DNA of 64,000 nucleotides from Duganella lactea (lineage in GTDB: Bacteria > Pseudomonadota > Gammaproteobacteria > Burkholderiales > Burkholderiaceae_D). This document shows, in pieces, positions 28,134 through 36,599 of the stretch. The notes beneath the pieces are model-generated. The model was not told the DNA's origin. It did no database searches and worked only from the letters and a program-made list of their open reading frames with translations. The stretch spans positions 186,001 to 250,000 of the forward strand of contig NZ_WWCP01000001.1 of NCBI RefSeq assembly GCF_009857505.1, written 5' to 3'. How positions within the stretch are numbered: the first letter of the stretch is position 1; each line of letters starts with the position of its first letter. The position numbers were made by a program, and so were the translations under genes.

Positions 28134-28661
28134 CTAATCGCCCACCAGGTAGTCGCGCAGGCTGGTGACGATAAACTCGACGTCCTGCGGATAGAGTTCA
28201 CCCGCTGGCGTCACCGGCAGAAACGGCCGCGCCGGGATATCACCCCACAGGTGAGGGAATTGCGCCTTGGTGCCGCCGTAGTGCTGCATGGCCGCGTAGA
28301 TCATCGACGAGCCGACAACCAGCTCCGAGGCCGAGGCGACGTAGAAAATCTGCCTGGCCAAGTCGCCACTCGCGCCCTGGAGTGGCCGCTTGCTGATCGC
28401 CAGGGTCCGGCCCTTGGCGCTGACCTTGCCTGTCTTCTTGGAAAAGCCGCCACGGCTTGCAATGTAATTAACAAGCGTGGCTTGCGAGTTGGGTTTCCAT
28501 TTCGCGCCGTCCGGCGCGGTGGCCGTGGCAAATCGCTGCTTGATGCGGTCGACCTGATCTTCGCCGATTCCCTGGAGCACCGGCTGCATATCGTCCAGCC
28601 GGGCAGCCAGGTGCGTCAGCGCGTCGTTGAATGCCTGGTTGGAGACGGTAATCATTGACAT
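28134..28661 (-). CDS. Phage virion morphogenesis protein, Mu gpG-like
   Basis: A 175-residue protein of the virion morphogenesis family: SNQAFNDALTHLAARLDDMQPVLQGIGE at the start, FATATAPDGAKWKPNSQATLVNY, and the C-terminal HYGGTKAQFPHLWGDIPARPFLPVT. In Mu gpG works in tail-head joining. In-frame ATGs at 28661 and 28655 cannot be separated by ribosome binding site. Confidence 0.9.
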   Translation of the reverse strand: MSMITVSNQAFNDALTHLAARLDDMQPVLQGIGEDQVDRIKQRFATATAPDGAKWKPNSQATLVNYIASRGGFSKKTGKVSAKGRTLAISKRPLQGASGDLARQIFYVASASELVVGSSMIYAAMQHYGGTKAQFPHLWGDIPARPFLPVTPAGELYPQDVEFIVTSLRDYLVGD

Positions 28662-28779
28662 CGTGTTTTGCTCTATACTTAAGGTTAGAACGGGCGAGGC
28701 GAGGAAAGGAGTCCACGCTCATGGGCAGTCCCAGCTGGGGCTGTCAAATGTATGGAGGAACGTCCGCCCTCCCGTCCGT

Positions 28780-30054
28780 TCACTTGACCACCTTCAAAAA
28801 TCCCCCCTTGATATCCGCCTCGACCGCCTCGGCTGGCACCTTGAAGCCCGAGACGATCATGTTCAGTTCGCCCAGGGCGCGCTTCTGCTTGAAGTCGAAT
28901 TCGACGGCCAGCTTGCCTACGCGATCATCAAGGCTCTCTACTATATAGAGCAGCTTCCCGGTCCGGGTGTCGAACAGCACCTGTTCGGGCTTGTCCAGCT
29001 GGGTGGGCAGGTTGGCCCATTCGTCTGGCGTCAGGGCATCGCCCGCTAGCTGGTGCCGCTGCGCCTTCTTGCCGATCAACAAACCATCCTGCACGGCGAT
29101 CTCGGCGCTGGCCGGGGCGACGCCGACCTGTTCCGCTAACCATTGCAGGGTGCTGCGTTCAATAGCGCCGACGATGCTGGTGCGGCCGCGCTTAACCGGG
29201 TCGGCCAGCACTTCCGCCAGGAACTCGCCATAGGCCGCATTGCGCTCGGCCTTGAGCACCGGTGCCAGGACGGCATACATGGCAGCGCCGACCGGCGCAT
29301 CCAGGTTAATCAGCTTGGCATCGATCAAGTCCTTAAACGAGCGTTCGGTGTTCGCGCCTGGCGCGTAGGCCCAGCCTTGGTCAATACCGACTGGAGCGCC
29401 GGTTTTCTCCGATATCTGGTCCCAGCCTGGTGGCGGTTCGGCGCGGCCTTCCGCTTGCGCTTTTGCATATTCTTTGGCACTGACTGCCACTACCGTGCAA
29501 TGGCATCCCCATCCATTCGGCGGGAAGTGTGTCTGCCAGAACGGGTGGTCGTGTGGCAACACCAACCCATCCCAGGAGACGTGCAGCGGCCGTGGGTGCA
29601 TGACTCCATCGGCGTGCACATACTTCCAGTATGGCCGCTCGGCCAGCAGTTTCGGATCGGTAAGCTGCTTCCAGCGCCCAGCCGCGTAGCTGGTGGCCAT
29701 GTTGGTCTGGTAGATGACGCGGGTGCGCCATGCCTGGCCAGCCGTGCTGCCTTCACCGGCCCAGCCAGTCCAGCCGTGCTTGAGGACGATATCCTTAAAT
29801 TCCTTGCGGAAGGCTTCTAGGCCGCGCCCGTCCTTGATGGCGCGCACGATGGCCCCGTTCAGGTCGTTCAGCAGATCGGCATCGGCGGCACCGGCCACAA
29901 TAAAGGCGCGATCATGGGCAGACTTCAGAATGTCGTCATAGCGGTCCGTCGGCAGGTTGAGCTTGTTCTTGAAGAATGCCAGCTGCTCGGCGAACGGATT
30001 GGAGACCGTTACGCCATTCGCATCCTTCCCAGGGAAACTGATTGCCACCGGCAT
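28780..30054 (-). CDS. Head morphogenesis protein (Mu gp30/SPP1 gp7-like) with C-terminal PBECR-like nuclease domain
   Basis: A 424-residue minor head protein. Residues about 90-200 are the phage Mu F/SPP1 gp7 domain (VIYQTNMATSYAAGRWKQL, RPLHVSWDGLVLPHDHPFW, PPNGWGCHCTV with the conserved Cys pair). The C-terminal 90 residues (LTPDEWANLPTQLDKPEQVLF, then TGKLLYIVESLDDRVGKLAVEFDF) resemble the PBECR domains, Barnase/EndoU/ColicinE5-RelE-like predicted RNases often fused to this protein in phages. The nuclease role is inferred from family knowledge. One base overlaps the portal gene. Confidence 0.85.
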   Translation of the reverse strand: MPVAISFPGKDANGVTVSNPFAEQLAFFKNKLNLPTDRYDDILKSAHDRAFIVAGAADADLLNDLNGAIVRAIKDGRGLEAFRKEFKDIVLKHGWTGWAGEGSTAGQAWRTRVIYQTNMATSYAAGRWKQLTDPKLLAERPYWKYVHADGVMHPRPLHVSWDGLVLPHDHPFWQTHFPPNGWGCHCTVVAVSAKEYAKAQAEGRAEPPPGWDQISEKTGAPVGIDQGWAYAPGANTERSFKDLIDAKLINLDAPVGAAMYAVLAPVLKAERNAAYGEFLAEVLADPVKRGRTSIVGAIERSTLQWLAEQVGVAPASAEIAVQDGLLIGKKAQRHQLAGDALTPDEWANLPTQLDKPEQVLFDTRTGKLLYIVESLDDRVGKLAVEFDFKQKRALGELNMIVSGFKVPAEAVEADIKGGFLKVVK

Positions 30055-31631
30055 CAGCGTTCTTCCTGGGCATCGCTCATACCCTTCAGCTCGGCCAGGG
30101 CGAAGCCTGCCGCCATCAGCTTCACCAGCTGCTCGAATTGGCTGCCGCCATAGGCGTTGAGCAATTGGCTTTGCAGCTCCGCCAGGCTGGTGGCCTGTTC
30201 GACCAACTGGGCGATACGCTCAAGGTGCGACGCCCAGCTCGGCGCTGCACCTGCCGCCAATGTATCAGTCAGGTCGTCCGTGCTCAAGGCGGCCGTGGCC
30301 ACCGGCACGCGCCGGGTCAGCTCGGCGGTGGGGGCCGGATCGCCTGGCGCTGTATTTGACACTGGTGCAGCCGTCAGCGGCTTGAGTACAGCCTCGCCGT
30401 CTTGGGGCTGCGGGATGTGCAGTCGCTCATGCGCCCAGTTCACCGGGATTTGCAGGCCAGCGCCGGCCAGCTTGGGCAGCGCCTCCGCGTAGCTGGTCAG
30501 GTCTTCCGCTTCGCCCAGGTCAAACGCCAGGCGCGGGCAGCGTGCCAGGCTCAAGGTGCCCGGACGGTTCAACGCTAGCAGTGGATAGACCAGGTCACGG
30601 GTCAGCGTTGCGGCGGCCTGGCGCGCATCACCGTTGCGGATATCGTGGCGTACCTCGTTGTGCACCTTGCCCAGCGCGTAGCTGCCACCGCCACCTTTTC
30701 CGGTATCGGCCGACAGCGTTTGGCCAAGGATGCTTTTCGACTGGGATTTATCGGCCCAGTTCATCATGGCCAAGTGCGCGCTTTCGCCAGCGCCGCCTGT
30801 GATCTTCTGGATTTCCAGTTTCATTTCTTCCGGCATGATGGCGCGGGCGTCATGACTCAGCTGGGTCACGGCGCGCATCAGGCTGGCCTTTTCCTCGGCG
30901 GTCGCACCGGCAAAGTATTTGCCCACGATGATGGGCAGACCATACGTTTCCAGAAACTCGGCGAAGTCGCCCAGCGCATACGCCTTATAGAGGAATGGCC
31001 ACACCAGCGTGCGGAACAGTCCCATGCGCGCCGCATAGCCGGTCTTCGCTTCGCGCCTGGTGTGCATGATCCAGCCGAATGGACGCATCATCTCGCCGTC
31101 CGCAGACCCGTCGTTGAGGCGGATTTCGGTGCGAGCCTGGTTGAGCTTGAACCACTCCTGGGGGCGCGGGTAAAAGTCCGGCAGCAGGGTGCTGCCTTCG
31201 CGCCGCCACTCCAGCTCAACGGGCGCAAAGCCGTGACCTACTGCATCCATCATCGCCAGGCACAGGTTTTCCATTGGATCGGCGGCGTCTTGCAGCACCT
31301 CCTTTACCCATTGCGCCGATGCCTTCTCGGCGGCGGTCGCATTACGTGGCGGGACGATGTCCCACGACAGGCCGACGATGGCCGTCTTGCGCTTGTCCAT
31401 CTCGGCCTGGATATGGCCGTCGCGTTCTTCCATATCCGCAAACAGGCGATGCTGCTCCAGCAGATTGCCGTTGTCGGCCTCCTGCAGGACGCGCGCCAGG
31501 CGTGCTGGCGTCAGGCCGCTCAGCATCGGCGTCAGGTACTGGTTTTGCAGGTTGGTGATGTGCGCCGTTTGCGGCTCATTCAACGTGCCCTGGTCGATAG
31601 GCTTGCCATACTGGTCAACGATTTTGCTCAA
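30054..31631 (-). CDS. Portal protein, DUF935 (Mu gp29-like)
   Basis: A 525-residue protein of the DUF935 portal family. Recognisable segments are DMEERDGHIQAEMDKRKTAIVGLSWDI near residue 65, HGFAPVELEWRREG, NGDARQAAATLTRDLVYPLLALN and the Ala/Thr/Pro-rich C-terminal tail. It forms the dodecameric DNA gate of the head. It overlaps the terminase gene by four bases and the head morphogenesis gene by one. Confidence 0.93.
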   Translation of the reverse strand: MSKIVDQYGKPIDQGTLNEPQTAHITNLQNQYLTPMLSGLTPARLARVLQEADNGNLLEQHRLFADMEERDGHIQAEMDKRKTAIVGLSWDIVPPRNATAAEKASAQWVKEVLQDAADPMENLCLAMMDAVGHGFAPVELEWRREGSTLLPDFYPRPQEWFKLNQARTEIRLNDGSADGEMMRPFGWIMHTRREAKTGYAARMGLFRTLVWPFLYKAYALGDFAEFLETYGLPIIVGKYFAGATAEEKASLMRAVTQLSHDARAIMPEEMKLEIQKITGGAGESAHLAMMNWADKSQSKSILGQTLSADTGKGGGGSYALGKVHNEVRHDIRNGDARQAAATLTRDLVYPLLALNRPGTLSLARCPRLAFDLGEAEDLTSYAEALPKLAGAGLQIPVNWAHERLHIPQPQDGEAVLKPLTAAPVSNTAPGDPAPTAELTRRVPVATAALSTDDLTDTLAAGAAPSWASHLERIAQLVEQATSLAELQSQLLNAYGGSQFEQLVKLMAAGFALAELKGMSDAQEER

Positions 31632-33397
31632 CTTAACATGCTCCGGGAATTTTGATAGTGGTCGTCATCACCACGGCCTTGGTGAGGACGTGCGGCCGTT
31701 TGCAGACCGAGTACGCTGCGCCCGCGTGTATTGGCTATCCACCACAGCAGCTCCAGCGCTGTCAGGCCGTCGTAGTGGTGATGGCTTTGCGGCGCTGGCC
31801 ATGTATCCATTTCGTCCAGCAGCTGCGTCAGGCCAGGGTGAAACACGATCTGCGGCACATGCGCATCGGTGATGTACGGCTCCAGCGCATCGATGCGCAC
31901 CTCTGGCGCTACCGTGGCAGGATGGCCAACCAGCGGCAGCGGCACGCCCGCGTCTGCGCCCGCCTGAATGAAGGTCTGGCGCGAATGCTCATAGGCGTTG
32001 TTGTTCTCAAAGGCGATGGCGCGGCAGCGGAACTCGCGCTGCATGTCGATCAGGTCCGCTTCCAGCTTGGACGGTACGCGCCGTTTGATGGCGGCCATGA
32101 TGACGTTGAGGCGGCGCTTATACGGATCGTAGCCACCCACGATCAGTGCCGACGGGTCGGCGCGGCGGCTGGCGCCCATCGACGGGTCACAGGCTCCGAA
32201 CATGATCCAGTCAGGAAGACGCTGCACCCAGAACTGGTGGCGGGAGAATACCTTATCCTCATCGGTCAGCGGGTCGCCCTGCATCTCGGTGTTAAACGCC
32301 CGTTTTGACACCGCCCGCTGGCGCATCAGCCAGAACAGCGGGCGCACCGATGGCCAGGAAACGACCGCGCCTTCGTCCATTGCGGCCTTGTTCGCCAGGT
32401 AGAACTGGAACGACGGCAGCTGCACTTCGTCCAGGACTTCGCCGCGTGTGGCCGCTTCTTCGACCATAGGCTTATCGGCGTTAAGCATCATCTCCTGGCA
32501 CTGCTCCCACAAGTCCATGTGGGTGGGCAGCGTGACGATGGCGCGGAAGTGATGGACGATGTGGCCGATGGTTTTCTTTGCGCGGCTGATTGGATCGTCC
32601 TTGTCCAGGATCGTGCCGACGCCGCAGTATTTAACCGTGCCATCAGGCGGGCCGAGATAGTCAATGGCCTTGGTCAGCCACGTCCAGCGGTTGTTGCGTT
32701 CAGTCGGGCTTTTTGCCTCGGAGTCGGTAATTAGATCATCGCCCAGCAGCAGCTTGGGACGGCTGGCACCGTGGAACGTGCCCCGGATCGCCTGTTCAGC
32801 GCCGAACGGCTCAACCTTGACGCCGGTCTTGGTGATGAATTCACCAACCTTCCACATCGGCCCTTTGCCGCAGGCTTCCGGGAAGTCGAGCGCCAAGGCC
32901 GCGTTCATGGTCAGCTCGGTCTTGCTCACCTCCACCAGCTTGGTCGGCAGCGAGGTTTCCGCGCCCAGCAAGATGATGTAGTCAATGAATGGCGGCAGTG
33001 GGCCGGTCGCGCCTATCTCGGTGCGAACCGCAGGCATTTGGTGCAGCGCCTGCACGGCGCACCAGACAGGACCGATCTTGGTCAAGAGCGATGACTTGGC
33101 CTCGCCACGCGGCGCGATCCACCATTCCTTGACACCACCAGCCATGCGCAGCAACTGCGGGAAGCGATTGCAGAACTGCTGGTGGAACAACGACGGCTCA
33201 CCACGGATGTGATGCGGGAAATAGGTATAGGCGAAGAACTGGAAGTCTCCATCCAGTACACGCTTGCGGCGGGCACGGATCGCCGCTGGCGACGGATCAA
33301 GGCCGACCTTATGCGCCTCAATGTCACGGCGCAGCGAGCCGACCAGGTCGGCCAGCTCGTTCTGAAACTCTTTTTTTGACAGATCGTCGTGCTTCAT
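31628..33397 (-). CDS. Terminase large subunit (Mu gp28-like)
   Basis: A 589-residue packaging motor. The ATPase part has a Walker A-like APRGEAKSS at about residues 95-103 and Walker B LLLGDDLITDS near 215. The RNase H-like nuclease part carries ACDPSMGASR near residue 405, AFENNNAYEHSR, and HHYDGLTALE. Transposable phages of this type package by a headful from integrated copies, which is why the virion carries host flanks. Four-base overlaps on both sides indicate one operon. Confidence 0.94.
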   Translation of the reverse strand: MKHDDLSKKEFQNELADLVGSLRRDIEAHKVGLDPSPAAIRARRKRVLDGDFQFFAYTYFPHHIRGEPSLFHQQFCNRFPQLLRMAGGVKEWWIAPRGEAKSSLLTKIGPVWCAVQALHQMPAVRTEIGATGPLPPFIDYIILLGAETSLPTKLVEVSKTELTMNAALALDFPEACGKGPMWKVGEFITKTGVKVEPFGAEQAIRGTFHGASRPKLLLGDDLITDSEAKSPTERNNRWTWLTKAIDYLGPPDGTVKYCGVGTILDKDDPISRAKKTIGHIVHHFRAIVTLPTHMDLWEQCQEMMLNADKPMVEEAATRGEVLDEVQLPSFQFYLANKAAMDEGAVVSWPSVRPLFWLMRQRAVSKRAFNTEMQGDPLTDEDKVFSRHQFWVQRLPDWIMFGACDPSMGASRRADPSALIVGGYDPYKRRLNVIMAAIKRRVPSKLEADLIDMQREFRCRAIAFENNNAYEHSRQTFIQAGADAGVPLPLVGHPATVAPEVRIDALEPYITDAHVPQIVFHPGLTQLLDEMDTWPAPQSHHHYDGLTALELLWWIANTRGRSVLGLQTAARPHQGRGDDDHYQNSRSMLS

Positions 33398-33903
33398 TTG
33401 GCGTCCGCCAGAATCTTCGGCAGGATGTCGCCGAACGGCTCCAGAATCTCCAGCAGAACGCCGCCATGCTGCGGGTAGCGCTCCTGCACGAATTCTGCCA
33501 GGCCGCGCAGGACCAGCATGCCAATGGACAGGCTGTTCGCTTCCGGCAGGAACTTGCGCATCGCAGCCAGGCTCTTATGGATGTTGTCCATCAGGCTCGA
33601 TAGCAGCTCCACGCGCTTGGTCGCGGGCATTTCGGTGTCGGCCTTGATTAACTCCAGCACCGCGTTGAACTGCACCAGCATCTCCGTCAGGATTTGCTGC
33701 GACAGCTGCTCCACATCGCCACCCGCCAGCGAGGTTGCGCTACGCAGCTTGTCCCAGTCGTCGCCCTCGGCCGCTGCCTTCTCTTTCCAGCGCTTGGCGG
33801 TGGTATAGGCGACATTGGCCATGCTCGCGCTCTGCTCCAGCGAGAGGCGGTCGAACACATAATGCTTGCGCACCAATGCGCGCACGTCAGCGCCCTTAGC
33901 CAT
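33394..33903 (-). CDS. DUF1804 protein, probable terminase small subunit
   Basis: A 169-residue protein of the DUF1804 family seen directly before the large terminase in Mu-like phages. The N-terminus has a helix-turn-helix (VFDRLSLEQSASMANVAYTTAKRWKEKA) suited to DNA recognition; the rest is helical. A small terminase role is inferred from position and the HTH. Confidence 0.85.
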   Translation of the reverse strand: MAKGADVRALVRKHYVFDRLSLEQSASMANVAYTTAKRWKEKAAAEGDDWDKLRSATSLAGGDVEQLSQQILTEMLVQFNAVLELIKADTEMPATKRVELLSSLMDNIHKSLAAMRKFLPEANSLSIGMLVLRGLAEFVQERYPQHGGVLLEILEPFGDILPKILADAK

Positions 33904-34208
33904 TAATGCCCAATCTGGCGACGGATGAATTCGATCAGCGCGCCCACCACCACGCTGGTGCCGACACCGGCCAGCACGCCAGCCTTGGCCGCGCCTTTCT
34001 CCAGCGCCTGGATGCGCTGCTCGTGATCCTTGATCGAATCAGCCAGCTTCTTCGGATTGGCAATCTCGACCTCGCGCAGGCGCTGGTCATGTTCGTCCAG
34101 GCGGCGCGTGACTTTCTGCTCCAGATTGGCCAGGCCGACGCCGTGCGCGTCCAGCTTGGCTTCGATGCGGCCGAGGATGCGCGCCAGTTCGTCGTTACTA
34201 ATTTGCAT
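33903..34208 (-). CDS. Coiled-coil protein with C-terminal membrane segment
   Basis: A 101-residue protein. Residues about 5-72 are charged coiled coil (LARILGRIEAKLDAHGVGLA, LDEHDQRLREVE, DHEQRIQALEKG), and residues 74-94 are a Gly/Ala/Val membrane segment followed by RRQIGH. The layout resembles small haemolysin XhlA/DUF2730-like phage proteins of the lysis region. It may assist holin function; this is inference. Confidence 0.65.
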   Translation of the reverse strand: MQISNDELARILGRIEAKLDAHGVGLANLEQKVTRRLDEHDQRLREVEIANPKKLADSIKDHEQRIQALEKGAAKAGVLAGVGTSVVVGALIEFIRRQIGH

Positions 34209-34227
34209 TCAGTTTTTCCGTTGAGGG

Positions 34228-34461
34228 TTAGCGGTGTGCCAGTTTCATCTGGCGTTCGTTGTCTTTAGCGCAGACGATGCAGCGCGTGCAGCCGTGGACG
34301 GCCTTGCGTCGCTTTGCCGGAATCGGCTCGCCACAGTCCACGCAATCGTGGACGACACCAGCGGCAACGGCCGGTGCTTGCGCTTGTTGGCGCTGGCGTA
34401 GGATGGCCGCTTCGCGGTCCAGTTCCTCCACCATCGTGGCGCGGTCATACAGGTCGGTCAC
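34228..34461 (-). CDS. TraR/DksA-type C4 zinc-finger protein
   Basis: A 77-residue protein with an N-terminal helix (DRATMVEELDREAAILRQRQQ) and a C-terminal C4 finger, CVDCGEPIP...CTRCIVC, as in phage TraR/DksA homologues. Such proteins bind in the RNA polymerase secondary channel and mimic DksA plus ppGpp. Its place between lysis and terminase genes is usual in Mu-like phages. Confidence 0.88.
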   Translation of the reverse strand: MTDLYDRATMVEELDREAAILRQRQQAQAPAVAAGVVHDCVDCGEPIPAKRRKAVHGCTRCIVCAKDNERQMKLAHR

Positions 34462-34718
34462 TTCGTATTCCCCGTGTCGGTGTACCAGTCGATCCAGCCG
34501 CTCACTTTGTTGGCGCAGCGCTGGTACAGGCGGGCCACGTCAATGTGGTTGTTCACCGCGTTCTGGCCCGCCTTCGCTGGTGGCAGCTTCGGGCACTTCG
34601 TCATCAGGTTCGCCGCTGGCTGCGCCGTCTGATCCTGCGTTTGCGGCATTCCACCGGCGCAGGCTGACAGGATCAAGCACGCAGCCAATGGCAGGATTGT
34701 TCTGCTGGTCAGTTTCAT
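34458..34718 (-). CDS. Rz1-like outer-membrane spanin lipoprotein
   Basis: An 86-residue lipoprotein with signal peptide and lipobox (RTILPLAACLILSAC, Cys near residue 20), then TKCPKLPPAKAG. It begins inside the Rz-like gene in another frame and runs past its end, the embedded/overlapping Rz-Rz1 layout. It should span to the outer membrane and pair with Rz for the final lysis step. Confidence 0.8.
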   Translation of the reverse strand: MKLTSRTILPLAACLILSACAGGMPQTQDQTAQPAANLMTKCPKLPPAKAGQNAVNNHIDVARLYQRCANKVSGWIDWYTDTGNTK

Positions 34719-34956
34719 ATTCGGCTTTGATGGTCTGAAAGAGTTGATCGGTCTTGTCCTGGGCCTGCTCGGTGCGCACCCCCACCGCCGTGGCCTTGAC
34801 GTTCTTGCGGGCGAGTTTTTCGCCTGCCTTACGTTCGGTCTTGACCGCTTTTGCCTGCCAGGCGTCGTTCGTCACGACGATGCCGCCGATGAATGCGCCA
34901 GTACCGACCGCGACGGTCCAGGCGAGGAAGGCGGCAATTTTTCCGCTTGTAGTCAT
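34540..34956 (-). CDS. Rz-like inner-membrane spanin
   Basis: A 138-residue protein from ATG 34956 with an N-terminal membrane anchor (KIAAFLAWTVAVGTGAFIGGIVV) and a charged helical periplasmic part (AKAVKTERKAGEKLARKNVK), ending in an acidic Pro/Glu tail that overlaps the Rz1-like frame. Its start overlaps the SLT endolysin stop by four bases. Role inferred from topology and overlap. Confidence 0.75.
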   Translation of the reverse strand: MTTSGKIAAFLAWTVAVGTGAFIGGIVVTNDAWQAKAVKTERKAGEKLARKNVKATAVGVRTEQAQDKTDQLFQTIKAEYETDQQNNPAIGCVLDPVSLRRWNAANAGSDGAASGEPDDEVPEAATSEGGPERGEQPH

Positions 34957-35600
34957 AAGGGGCTCTCCAGGCAGACCGACTTGCCCCACGTCGCATAAAG
35001 AGGCTGATGGGTGAACAGGATGACGCGGGGATAGCGGCGGGAATAGGCGAAGTTTTTGTCACTCTGCCCGGCATTGATGTTTTCGGTTTGGCCGAACCAC
35101 ATACCGGGTTTGCTGGAAGTGCGCTGTGCGCGCTGTACATAGCCCAGTCCGGCGTTGTAGCCCTTCAATGCGGCGGCCCAGCGCTCGCAATCGGTATCGC
35201 CCTTGACACGCGCATAGAGCCAGCCGTCGTATCGCACAAGAGCGCGAATCGACCAGCGCGGTGAGTACGGATCGACGGGAACCAGCTCCGGGAAGCTGCG
35301 CGCCACCTGTTCGCTGGTGCTATCCATGAACTGGGCCAATCCACGGCCGTTGTCCCAGGCGGTAACGGAGGCACGGCAGCTGCTCTCCTGCTTCATCTGG
35401 CCAGCGAACATCGGGATAGGCGCGTTGATGCCGTGGACGGCTTGCGCCTCGCGGATCAGCATTGACCTGTACTGGTCGCACACATCGACTGCCTGAGCGC
35501 CGGTACACGCCACTGCAATGGCAGCGCCTACGGTCAGCACCAGCAGTTTGGGCGTCAACCAGATCAGGAGGTAGTCAGGCCAGCGCAGCTTGTTCATCAC
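34953..35600 (-). CDS. Phage endolysin, SLT transglycosylase type, with N-terminal signal/anchor
   Basis: A 215-residue lytic transglycosylase. The first 37 residues are a hydrophobic signal or signal-arrest-release segment (LLIWLTPKLLVLTVGAAIAVACTGAQA). The SLT fold is marked by MKQESSCRASVTAWDNGRGLAQFM, whose Glu is the catalytic acid, and the AALKGYNAGLGYV motif. With an export signal it needs the holin mainly for timing. Operon neighbours are holin upstream and Rz/Rz1 downstream. Confidence 0.9.
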   Translation of the reverse strand: MMNKLRWPDYLLIWLTPKLLVLTVGAAIAVACTGAQAVDVCDQYRSMLIREAQAVHGINAPIPMFAGQMKQESSCRASVTAWDNGRGLAQFMDSTSEQVARSFPELVPVDPYSPRWSIRALVRYDGWLYARVKGDTDCERWAAALKGYNAGLGYVQRAQRTSSKPGMWFGQTENINAGQSDKNFAYSRRYPRVILFTHQPLYATWGKSVCLESPL

Positions 35601-36025
35601 AGCCCCGTGCCCAGGGTGAACATGGATGCAGCCATGATGACGGCGCGGCGCATCATGAGCATCGGTGGCGTGCCGTAATCCATGCGGTCACGGAAGGCCA
35701 TTCGGTCGAGCCAGTAGCCGATAAAGCCGCCGAGGGTCACATGACCGAGTTTCCACAGCAGCGTTTGAATCGCTGCCAGATGACCGGTGATGGGCAGTTG
35801 CGTGGCCAGCCAGTAGAACAGCGCTGCAACGAGCAGCCATTCAATCATTCGCACCACTTCACGCGTATGACTGACGACCTCTTTGGTCGCGGTGATGGTC
35901 ACATGCAGCAGGAAGTACAGCAGGACTGCGCCGCCGAAAACGAGCCACTTGCAGAAGGTGCCGAATTTAATCAGTGCACGGCCAGCGCATTGCAGCGCCT
36001 GGCCGACTCGGTACAAAAATTTCAT
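35597..36025 (-). CDS. Putative holin
   Basis: A 142-residue membrane protein with three hydrophobic segments (WLVFGGAVLLYFLLHV near 27-44, EWLLVAALFYWLATQLP near 61-78, and AVIMAASMFTLGTG at the end) and GYWLDRMAFRDR between them, a pattern of the putative holins of transposable phages. ATG 36025 is preceded by GGGGGA; a TTG one codon upstream is possible. It is the first late gene after the control region. Confidence 0.78.
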   Translation of the reverse strand: MKFLYRVGQALQCAGRALIKFGTFCKWLVFGGAVLLYFLLHVTITATKEVVSHTREVVRMIEWLLVAALFYWLATQLPITGHLAAIQTLLWKLGHVTLGGFIGYWLDRMAFRDRMDYGTPPMLMMRRAVIMAASMFTLGTGL

Positions 36026-36039
36026 CAATCCCCCTTGGT

Positions 36040-36069
36040 GATGTTATGAACATCGGCCGATATCGGCCG
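36040..36069. promoter_or_regulatory. Adjacent palindromes in the late-operon control region
   Basis: GATGTTATGAACATC (6-3-6 inverted repeat, 36040-36054) abuts the perfect 16-bp palindrome CGGCCGATATCGGCCG (36054-36069), both just upstream of the first lysis gene and downstream of the Mor-like activator gene. Mor/C-type dimers bind inverted repeats upstream of phage middle/late promoters, so these are the best candidates for its site. Confidence 0.5.
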
Positions 36070-36101
36070 TTAGGGGGACTTTACGTTTTGGGGAGAGGTG
36101 T

Positions 36102-36131
36102 CCCAAGGTTGACGGGTGTCAGCACCTTGGG
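36102..36131 (-). terminator. Hairpin downstream of the Mor-like gene
   Basis: CCCAAGGT and ACCTTGGG enclose a second 4-bp stem (TGAC/GTCA), giving a two-part hairpin 22 bp after the Mor stop. No U-run follows. It probably ends or attenuates early transcription before the late control region. Confidence 0.55.
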
Positions 36132-36152
36132 CGGAGGGAGTGCGGAAAGGGA

Positions 36153-36596
36153 CTAGATCAGGCTCATCTGGCGCGGGTCAACTTCTTCGACGTCGCCCGT
36201 GGTTTTCAGAATCCGCCAGATGGTACGCTCATGCAGGTACGGCGTAAATAGGCGCGTAATCTGCGCCACCGCCTGACGGGCCGACATGCCGTCAGGGCCA
36301 GCTGTCAGCTTGTCGAACTCCGCCAGCACTTCCTTGTTGCGGACCAGCTTCATCGCCTTCTGGCAGGTAGGCACCGTGAAGGGCACATTGCCGTAAAACT
36401 TGAACAGCTTTTCAGCAGCCTCACGCCCAATGGACAGAGACATTTTTTCCATGCTGTTCTCGCTGTTGTAGAGGTTGACTGTGCGCCCGCCGTAAGCATC
36501 AAGCAGGCGCAGCGCGCAAGGCAGGCCGATCACCGCAACCAGCTTTTGCGCGGTGGTCGGCAGATGGGAAAGGTCTGTTTGCATCGCTTTTGTCAC
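36153..36596 (-). CDS. Mor/C-family transcription activator
   Basis: A 147-residue protein of the Mor activator family. The dimerisation half (LPTTAQKLVAVIGLPCALRLLDAYGGRTVNL) and the C-terminal helix-turn-helix (MSARQAVAQITRLF, ERTIWRILK) match Mu Mor and C. Mu has two such proteins in series; only one is seen here, so it may act directly on the late promoter, as proposed for compact transposable phages. The lysis operon starts about 130 bp downstream. Confidence 0.9.
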   Translation of the reverse strand: MTKAMQTDLSHLPTTAQKLVAVIGLPCALRLLDAYGGRTVNLYNSENSMEKMSLSIGREAAEKLFKFYGNVPFTVPTCQKAMKLVRNKEVLAEFDKLTAGPDGMSARQAVAQITRLFTPYLHERTIWRILKTTGDVEEVDPRQMSLI

Positions 36597-36599
36597 TTC

